NCBI GenBank assembly: GCA_945861995.1
Contig: CAMAWZ010000053.1
Location: 1-10,989, forward strand
Source of the DNA: Pseudorhodobacter antarcticus
GTDB taxonomy: Bacteria; Pseudomonadota; Alphaproteobacteria; Rhodobacterales; Rhodobacteraceae
Direction: 5' to 3'
DNA: 10,989 nt
Under the pieces are notes generated by a model. The model was not told the origin of the DNA and did not search any database. It was given only the letters and a program-made list of their open reading frames with translations. Both the position numbers and the translations under genes were made by a program. Positions 6,508-10,989 of the stretch are shown one piece after another; positions within the stretch are counted from its first letter, which is position 1, and every line of letters starts with the position of its first letter.

Positions 6508-7488
6508 TCAGGCAGCAATGGGGGCGGGATGCTGCGCCACAAAGGCATCCAGTTCGGCAGGGGTTGGCATGGCGGGGGCGCAGGCCACGCGGGCGACGAC
6601 CATCGCGGCGGCGGCTGATCCGCGCAGCACAGCCGCCTGCACATCATCGCCGCGGGCAAGGCTGGCGATGAAATTGCCCAAAAACGCATCCCCCGCCCCT
6701 GTGGGTTTCAGCGCATGGGTTGGATAAATGCCCGTCTGCAGCACGCCTTGGGCGGTAAAGGTGATCGCGCCCTTTTCGCCCATTTTATAAACCACAATCT
6801 GCGCGCCCGCGCCAATTAGGCTGCGCGCCGATTCTAGCCCGTCTTCGATGCGCCCCGCCATAAAGCCAAATTCCACATCATTGCCCACAATCACATCGCA
6901 CAGGGCAGCGGCGCGCGCATAGGTCTGCTGCGCATCCGCCGCCGAGGCCCACGAATAGGGGCGATAATCCACATCAAAGATCAGTGGCACGCCCGCCGCG
7001 CGCGCGAGGTCAAAGGCGTGAAAGCAAGCGCTGCGCGAAAGTTCCACCGCCAAGACGGTGCCTGTGGTAATCACAGCGCCAAAGCGGGAGAAATCCACCG
7101 CCGCGACATCTTGCACCGTCATTTCAAAATCGGCGGCATGGTTGCGGTAGATCACCGATTGGCAGTTTTCCAGCCGTGTTTCGACCACGGCCAGCGAATT
7201 GCGCGCCTCGCCGCCCGCAAGGGAAACATGGGCGCGGTCGATGCCGTAAGCATCCAGCTGCGCCAAACAAAACCGCCCCACGGCATCGTCTGACACGCGC
7301 GTCAGGAGCGCGGCCTGCTGGCCAGCACGGGTCAGCGCGGCGGCGATATTGGCCGATGATCCCCCCAGCGCGGCAGTAAATTTTGCGGCCGCTTCTATCG
7401 AGGTGCCGGGCGGGTCGGCGTATAGATCCATTCCCGCGCGGCCAATGACCAAAAAGGGTTTTGCCCCAAGCTGCGATAGATCAGCCAT
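6508..7488 (-). CDS. iolC: 5-dehydro-2-deoxygluconokinase, IolC-like (PfkB family)
   Basis: Ribokinase/PfkB-family sugar kinase of 326 residues. IolC phosphorylates 2-deoxy-5-keto-D-gluconate with ATP (EC 2.7.1.92). Seen: N-terminal IGRAGMDLYADPPGTSIEAA, substrate-binding GG at 42-43 in LGGSSANIAAAL, FDVDYRPYSW (171-180), which is characteristic of IolC rather than other PfkB kinases, VVYKMGEKGA (232-241), and the signature PTGAGDAF with catalytic D267. There is no C-terminal DUF2090 aldolase-like fusion as found in some IolC proteins; a separate aldolase gene is two genes on. It is the first large gene of the minus-strand operon. Its ATG overlaps the TAA of a short leader ORF, and its SD (TGGGA) lies in a possible hairpin. 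Eleven bases separate it from the iolB-like gene. Confidence 0.88.
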   Translation of the reverse strand: MADLSQLGAKPFLVIGRAGMDLYADPPGTSIEAAAKFTAALGGSSANIAAALTRAGQQAALLTRVSDDAVGRFCLAQLDAYGIDRAHVSLAGGEARNSLAVVETRLENCQSVIYRNHAADFEMTVQDVAAVDFSRFGAVITTGTVLAVELSRSACFHAFDLARAAGVPLIFDVDYRPYSWASAADAQQTYARAAALCDVIVGNDVEFGFMAGRIEDGLESARSLIGAGAQIVVYKMGEKGAITFTAQGVLQTGIYPTHALKPTGAGDAFLGNFIASLARGDDVQAAVLRGSAAAAMVVARVACAPAMPTPAELDAFVAQHPAPIAA

Positions 7489-7541
7489 TACTGTCCCAGC
7501 CGCGATTTAGTCATAGCTGGGCGCAGGGTGTCAGGCGGCAT
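7488..7541 (-). CDS. Putative 17-residue leader ORF upstream of the iolC-like gene
   Basis: Reads MPPDTLRPAMTKSRLGQ and ends in TAA whose first T base is shared with the kinase ATG (TAATG). A GAAAGG Shine-Dalgarno (minus strand, 7554-7549) lies seven bases before its ATG, better than the SD of the kinase itself. An in-frame ATG at 7556 would give 22 residues but has no SD. The ORF starts about 20-25 bases after the predicted transcription start, so ribosomes would meet it first. The peptide has no codon run that suggests classical amino-acid attenuation; a role in translational coupling to the kinase is more likely. Short ORFs arise by chance, so this remains a hypothesis supported by the SD and the stop-start overlap. 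Confidence 0.45.
   Translation of the reverse strand: MPPDTLRPAMTKSRLGQ
7495..7521 (-). promoter_or_regulatory. Possible hairpin masking the iolC-like ribosome binding site
   Basis: In the minus-strand mRNA, CCCAGC (7521-7516) can pair with GCTGGG (7500-7495) around a 15-base loop. The 3' arm contains most of the kinase SD (TGGGA, five bases before its ATG at 7488). A ribosome translating the leader ORF to its TAA would melt the stem. The stem is only six pairs, all but one G-C. Confidence 0.35.
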
Positions 7542-7570
7542 GGTTAGACCTTTCATAGGGGCTTGCGCAG

Positions 7571-7599
7571 ATTATTCGCCAAGGATACGACTTTTGCAA
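7571..7599 (-). promoter_or_regulatory. Predicted sigma70-type promoter of the kinase operon
   Basis: On the minus strand, TTGCAA (7599-7594, four of six matches to TTGACA) is followed by exactly 17 bases and then AATAAT (7576-7571, five of six matches to TATAAT). Transcription should start near 7563-7565, giving a leader of about 75 bases before the kinase that contains the 17-codon ORF. The -35 box is one half of the LacI-type operator, so repressor binding would block polymerase. This is the clearest promoter in the window. Confidence 0.6.
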
Positions 7600-7609
7600 C
7601 CGCTTGCAA
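7594..7609. promoter_or_regulatory. LacI-family operator in the divergent control region
   Basis: TTGCAACCGCTTGCAA is a near-perfect 16-bp palindrome with central CG, the typical layout of LacI/GalR-family operators in alphaproteobacteria. Only positions 7 and 10 break the symmetry. It overlaps the -35 of the minus-strand kinase promoter and lies 25 bases before the GTG start of the plus-strand dehydrogenase gene, so one bound repressor could control both operons. The probable regulator is the LacI-family protein encoded at the right edge. A plus-strand promoter is not clear: TACAAT at 7620-7625 is the best -10-like hexamer, without a good -35. Confidence 0.7.
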
Positions 7610-7634
7610 TATCAGCTTTTACAATGGGGTCGCC

Positions 7635-8750
7635 GTGACAGAAATTGGAATAGGGTTGGTCGGCGGCGGCTATATGGGCAAGGCCCATGCAGTGGCTTTA
7701 TCGGCGGTCGGGCCGCTGTTTAACACCGCGCTGCGCCCCAAACTGCAAGTGATTGCCGCCACGAGCCAAGCCACGGCCGAGCGCTATGCGCAGGCCTATG
7801 GATTTGCCCGCGCCACGGCAGATTGGCGCGATTTGGTCGCCGACCCCTTGGTGCAAGCCGTGGTGATTGCATCGCCGCAAGATACCCACCGCGCCATTGC
7901 AACCGCAGCCTTTGCCGCAGGCAAGCCTGTGTTTTGCGAAAAACCGCTGGGCGCATCGCTGCAAGACGCGCAGGCCATGACTGCGGCGGCCGAGGCATCG
8001 GGACTGGTGAACATGATTGGCTTTAACTATGTGCGCACGCCAGCGACACAGTTTGTGCGCCAATTGCTGGCGGATGGCGCGATTGGCACTGTAACATGGT
8101 TTCGCGGCGAGCATACCGAAGATTTTCTGTCCGACCCAAATGCGCCCGCCACGTGGCGCACCACGGGGCGGGCCAATGGCTGCATGGGCGATTTGGCCCC
8201 GCATCCCATAAACTGCATGCTGGCGCTGATGGGGCCAGTGGCGCAGCTTTCGGCGCAAATCGAAACTGTTCACGCCACGCGCCCCAGCCCAAACGGCCCC
8301 GCAGCTGTTGGTAATGACGATCACGGCCAGTTGATGCTGCGCTTTGCCTCGGGCGCGATGGGGCATTTATACATCAGCCGCACCGCGACGGGGCGCAAAA
8401 TGGGCTATGCCTATGAAATTCATGGCACAAAGGGCGCGATCCGTTTTGATCAAGAAGATCAAAACGCCGTCTATCTGTACCGCGCCGAAGGGGGCGAGGC
8501 CACACGCGGCTTTACCCGAATTCTGACAGGGCCCGCGCATCCTGACTATCTGGCGTTTTGCCAAGGGCCAGGTCATGGCACCGGATATCAGGATCAAATC
8601 ATCATCGAAGCGAAGGATTTTTTGACCGCCATCGCCGCTGGCCAGCCGATGTGGCCGACCTTTCGCGACGGGCTGGCGGTAAGCCAAATCATTGAAACAG
8701 CCTTTGCGGCTGCGACAGATGGACAATGGCACGCTGTGCCACATACATGA
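7635..8750 (+). CDS. Gfo/Idh/MocA-family oxidoreductase (inositol- or sugar-dehydrogenase-like)
   Basis: NAD(P)-dependent dehydrogenase of 371 residues that would oxidise a ring hydroxyl of an inositol, sugar or glycoside. Seen: Rossmann motif GLVGGGYMGKAH (7-18), CEKPLG with catalytic K103 (101-106), NYVRTPA (131-137), and GDLAPHPIN with D186 and H190 in the active site. The C-terminal domain with EIHGTKGAIRF and TGPAHPD resembles my recollection of levoglucosan dehydrogenase and scyllo-inositol dehydrogenases, so the substrate is open. I chose GTG 7635 because the Rossmann fold begins right after it; the in-frame TTG at 7563 would place the operator inside the coding region and lacks an SD. 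A short GGGG before the GTG may serve as SD. First gene of the divergent plus-strand operon, seven bases before the TIM-barrel gene. Confidence 0.85.
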   Translation: MTEIGIGLVGGGYMGKAHAVALSAVGPLFNTALRPKLQVIAATSQATAERYAQAYGFARATADWRDLVADPLVQAVVIASPQDTHRAIATAAFAAGKPVFCEKPLGASLQDAQAMTAAAEASGLVNMIGFNYVRTPATQFVRQLLADGAIGTVTWFRGEHTEDFLSDPNAPATWRTTGRANGCMGDLAPHPINCMLALMGPVAQLSAQIETVHATRPSPNGPAAVGNDDHGQLMLRFASGAMGHLYISRTATGRKMGYAYEIHGTKGAIRFDQEDQNAVYLYRAEGGEATRGFTRILTGPAHPDYLAFCQGPGHGTGYQDQIIIEAKDFLTAIAAGQPMWPTFRDGLAVSQIIETAFAAATDGQWHAVPHT

Positions 8751-8757
8751 GGGAATT

Positions 8758-9648
8758 ATGACCATTCAAATTGGAAATGCGCCGTGCTCTTGGGGTGTGG
8801 AATTTGCATCCGATCCGCGCAATCCTGCTTGGCAGCAAGTGCTGGCCGATTGCGCAGGGGCGGGCTACAAAGGCATCGAACTGGGCCCCATTGGTTTTAT
8901 GCCCGAAGACCCCGCGATTTTGGGCGCAGCTTTGGCCGAGCATGACCTAACGCTGATCGGCGGCGTCGTGTTTCGCCCGTTCCATGACCCCGCCGCATGG
9001 GACGAGGTGATGGATGCCGCCACCCGCACCTGCCGCGCGCTGACAGCCCATGGCGCGCAGCATTTGGTGTTGATTGACAGCATCTCGCCGCGCCGCGCCC
9101 CCACCGCGGGGCGCGCCCATGATGCCGAGCAGATGGATGCCGCCGAATGGGCCGCCTTTCGGGGCCGCATCGAAACAGTCGCCAAAATGGGGGCCGAAGA
9201 ATATGGCCTGACCGTCGGCATTCACGCCCATGCGGCAGGGTTCATCGATTTTGAACCCGAACTGGAACGGCTTTTGGACGAGGTTGACGAAAGCATCTTG
9301 AAAATCTGCTTTGACACTGGCCATCATTCCTATGCGGGCTTTGATCCCGTGGCCTTTATGCGCCGCCATATCGGGCGGATTTCCTATATGCATTTCAAAG
9401 ACATTGACCCTGCGGTAAAGGCCGAGGCCATCGCCAAATCCACGGGCTTTTACGATGCCTGCGGGCAGGGGATATTCTGCAATTTGGGCCGCGGCGATGT
9501 CGATTTTCCCGCCGTGCGGCAGATTTTGCTGGATGCAGATTTTTCGGGGTGGTGCACTGTGGAACAGGACTGTGATCCAACGCTGGATGTCAGCCCGATA
9601 GATGACGCGCGCAAAAACCGCGAATATCTTTCATCGATAGGCTTTTAG
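8758..9648 (+). CDS. Sugar phosphate isomerase/epimerase-family TIM-barrel protein, IolE-like
   Basis: Xylose-isomerase-like TIM barrel (AP endonuclease 2 family, COG1082) of 296 residues. Relatives include myo-inosose-2 dehydratase IolE, inosose isomerase IolI and the eliminating enzymes of 3-keto-glycoside pathways. Seen: N-terminal IGNAPCSWGVEF (5-16), GYKGIELGPIGF (36-47) with E41, GGVVFRPFHDP (68-78), HAHAAGFIDFEPE (156-168), and likely metal ligands D186 (CFDTGHHS), H212 (YMHFKD) and E269 (TVEQD). The start is at ATG 8758 behind GAGGGA; upstream in-frame codons belong to the end of the dehydrogenase gene. Placed between two dehydrogenases, it could dehydrate or eliminate on a keto-inositol or keto-sugar. 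IolE is plausible from the neighbouring iolB/iolC-like genes, but the sequence is not close to the Bacillus IolE I know. Confidence 0.82.
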   Translation: MTIQIGNAPCSWGVEFASDPRNPAWQQVLADCAGAGYKGIELGPIGFMPEDPAILGAALAEHDLTLIGGVVFRPFHDPAAWDEVMDAATRTCRALTAHGAQHLVLIDSISPRRAPTAGRAHDAEQMDAAEWAAFRGRIETVAKMGAEEYGLTVGIHAHAAGFIDFEPELERLLDEVDESILKICFDTGHHSYAGFDPVAFMRRHIGRISYMHFKDIDPAVKAEAIAKSTGFYDACGQGIFCNLGRGDVDFPAVRQILLDADFSGWCTVEQDCDPTLDVSPIDDARKNREYLSSIGF

Positions 9649-9660
9649 GGGGCAGGCACT

Positions 9661-10794
9661 ATGGCACAACTGAATTGGGGTATGATTGGCGGCGGCGAAG
9701 GCAGCCAAATTGGGCCAGCCCACCGCCTTGGCGCGTTGGCTGATGGGCATTTCAAAATGACAGCGGGCGCGCTGGATCATCGCGCTGATGTGGGGCGCGC
9801 GTATGCGCAGCGGTTGGGCGTAGCGGCTGACCGCGCCTATGGTGATTGGCGCGAGATGCTAGAGGGCGAAAAGAACCGCGCTGATCGCGTGGATCTGGTC
9901 ACAGTCGCCACCCCCAACGCCACCCATTTTGAAATTACCAAAGCCTTTCTTGAGGCAGGTTTTCACGTGCTGTGCGAAAAGCCGATGACCGTCACCGTGG
10001 AAGAGGGCGAAGAAATTGTGCGCATCGCTGCCAAAACAGGCAAGATTTGCGCGGGGAATTACTGCTATTCCGCCTATCCGATGATACGCCAAGCGCGCGC
10101 GATGGTCCGGGCGGGCGATATTGGGCGCGTGCGGTTGGTGGTGACTAACTTTAGCCACGGCCATCATGGCGATGCAGCAGATGCGGACAATCCGCGTGTG
10201 CGCTGGCGGTACGACCCTGCCATGGCAGGCGTGTCGGGCCAATTTGCCGATTGCGGCATTCATGCGCTGCATATGGCCAGCTTTATCTGCGATGATCAGG
10301 TCGAAAAACTATCTGCCGATTTCGCATCTACAATTGCCAGCCGCGCGCTGGAAGATGACGCGATGGTCAATTTCCGCATGAGCAAGGGCGCAGTTGGGCG
10401 GCTGTGGACATCGTCGGTGGCGATTGGCCGCCAGCACGGGTTTGACATTCAGGTCTTTGGCGAGACGGGCGGCTTTCGCTGGGCGTCCGAACAACCCAAC
10501 CAACTGATCTATACCCCCGTTGGCGGGCGCACGCAGATTATGGAAAAGGGCGAATCGGGGCTTTATGATGAGGCAAAGCGACTGTCGCGCGTGGCCATTG
10601 CCCACCCCGAAGGGTTTCCGCTGGCCGTGGCCAACATTTATTGCGATTTGGCCGATGCCATTCGCGGCACCGCGCGCGATGGTCTGCCCACCGCCGCAGA
10701 TGGGGCGCGGTCGATGGCGGCGGTGCACAGCGCCGTTGCTTCGGCCAAAGCAGGCGGCGCGTGGGTGGATGCTCGCCCGCCGATGTTCCGCTAG
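9661..10794 (+). CDS. Second Gfo/Idh/MocA-family oxidoreductase
   Basis: NAD(P)-dependent oxidoreductase of 377 residues, a different subgroup from the dehydrogenase at 7635. Seen: Rossmann motif IGGGEGSQIGPAHR (9-22), which replaces the common GxGxxG form, VATPNATHF (82-90), CEKPM with catalytic K107 (105-109), and the active-site pair D197 and H201 in FADCGIHALHM. It may re-reduce a keto product or oxidise a second inositol stereoisomer. The SD AGGGGG overlaps the stop of the TIM-barrel gene, 12 bases upstream, so the three plus-strand genes form one operon. Its stop TAG lies in the palindrome CTAG that also supplies the stop of the convergent LacI-family gene. Substrate unknown. Confidence 0.86.
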   Translation: MAQLNWGMIGGGEGSQIGPAHRLGALADGHFKMTAGALDHRADVGRAYAQRLGVAADRAYGDWREMLEGEKNRADRVDLVTVATPNATHFEITKAFLEAGFHVLCEKPMTVTVEEGEEIVRIAAKTGKICAGNYCYSAYPMIRQARAMVRAGDIGRVRLVVTNFSHGHHGDAADADNPRVRWRYDPAMAGVSGQFADCGIHALHMASFICDDQVEKLSADFASTIASRALEDDAMVNFRMSKGAVGRLWTSSVAIGRQHGFDIQVFGETGGFRWASEQPNQLIYTPVGGRTQIMEKGESGLYDEAKRLSRVAIAHPEGFPLAVANIYCDLADAIRGTARDGLPTAADGARSMAAVHSAVASAKAGGAWVDARPPMFR

Positions 10795-10989
10795 GCGCGC
10801 GCTGGGCGCAGCGTTTGCCGTTCGATCAGCGCGCAAGGAAAGATGCGCGTTTGCGGCGACAGATTTGGCGCAGCTATGGCGTTGATCACCATTTCAATCG
10901 CCGCGGCAATGATCTGGTCAATGGGCTGGCGAATGGTCGTCAGCCCAATGTTCTGCCAACGTGCCATTTCCATATCATTCAGTCCAATC
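10791..10989 (-). CDS. LacI/GalR-family transcriptional regulator (C-terminal part only)
   Basis: The last 65 residues of a LacI-family repressor; the DNA-binding domain and most of the effector domain lie beyond the right edge. Seen: a GLND-MEMARW stretch matching the conserved GFDDxxMA region, the hallmark LTTIRQP, a following helix (IDQIIAAAIEMVINAI), and a terminal strand ending ALIERQTLRPARA, which matches the family's usual LxxRxS/T close. It converges on the second dehydrogenase gene, and the two stop codons share CTAG, so no terminator separates them. It probably senses an inositol or sugar intermediate and binds the operator at 7594-7609; this pairing is inferred from proximity and from operator type. 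Confidence 0.85.
   Translation of the reverse strand, partial: IGLNDMEMARWQNIGLTTIRQPIDQIIAAAIEMVINAIAAPNLSPQTRIFPCALIERQTLRPARA

Noticed and set aside
7563..7589. Plus-strand promoter from TTGCGC (7563) and GATACG (7584)
   Set aside because: The spacer is only 15 bases and the -10 matches three of six positions, too weak to call.
7563..7634. TTG start extending the first Gfo/Idh/MocA protein by 24 residues
   Set aside because: It would put the operator and promoter inside the gene, has no SD, and the Rossmann fold begins directly after GTG 7635.
8692..8757. In-frame upstream start for the IolE-like gene within the preceding gene
   Set aside because: ATG 8758 has a GAGGGA SD and the conserved family N-terminus follows it.

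Overview
The window is dense sugar-catabolism DNA: eleven protein genes (two cut by the window edges), almost no intergenic space, and no RNA genes, mobile elements or CRISPR arrays that I could see. The GC-rich codons, the CUT2-type ABC importer, the LacI-family regulator with a TTGCAA-N4-TTGCAA operator and the protein styles suggest an alphaproteobacterium, most likely of Rhodobacterales/roseobacter type. That placement is inference from sequence style only.

Left module (1-4796, plus strand). It contains the end of an RbsC-like ABC permease, a periplasmic sugar-binding protein with a perfect SD, a strong 9-bp intercistronic hairpin, then a fumarylacetoacetate-hydrolase-family enzyme, an L-fuconate dehydratase-like enolase-superfamily enzyme (ATGA overlap) and an L-fucose-dehydrogenase-like SDR. 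Together these look like import plus non-phosphorylating oxidation of L-fucose or a similar 6-deoxy or L-galacto-configured sugar, with cleavage to pyruvate plus L-lactate (or a homologue). The lactonase and the 2-keto-3-deoxy-L-fuconate 4-dehydrogenase expected in that route are not in the window.

Right module (4818-10794), two divergent operons. Minus strand: iolC-like kinase, then iolB-like isomerase, then class II aldolase (iolJ-like), i.e. the lower half of myo-inositol breakdown ending in DHAP plus malonate semialdehyde. Plus strand: Gfo/Idh/MocA dehydrogenase, IolE-like TIM-barrel protein, second Gfo/Idh/MocA dehydrogenase. A 146-bp divergent control region (7489-7634) separates them. 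It holds a palindromic LacI-type operator overlapping the -35 of a good minus-strand promoter, and a 17-codon leader ORF whose stop overlaps the iolC-like start (TAATG). A hairpin there could hide the iolC-like SD. A LacI-family regulator gene, of which only the C-terminal end is visible, converges on the last gene and shares its stop bases (CTAG).

Most interesting points: (i) inositol-type isomerase, kinase and aldolase genes without iolD or iolA but facing a dehydrogenase/TIM-barrel/dehydrogenase trio, which could be ordinary split inositol catabolism or a variant pathway; (ii) the leader-ORF and SD-hairpin arrangement before the kinase; (iii) the operator embedded in the promoter. No stretch over 300 bases lacks a gene.
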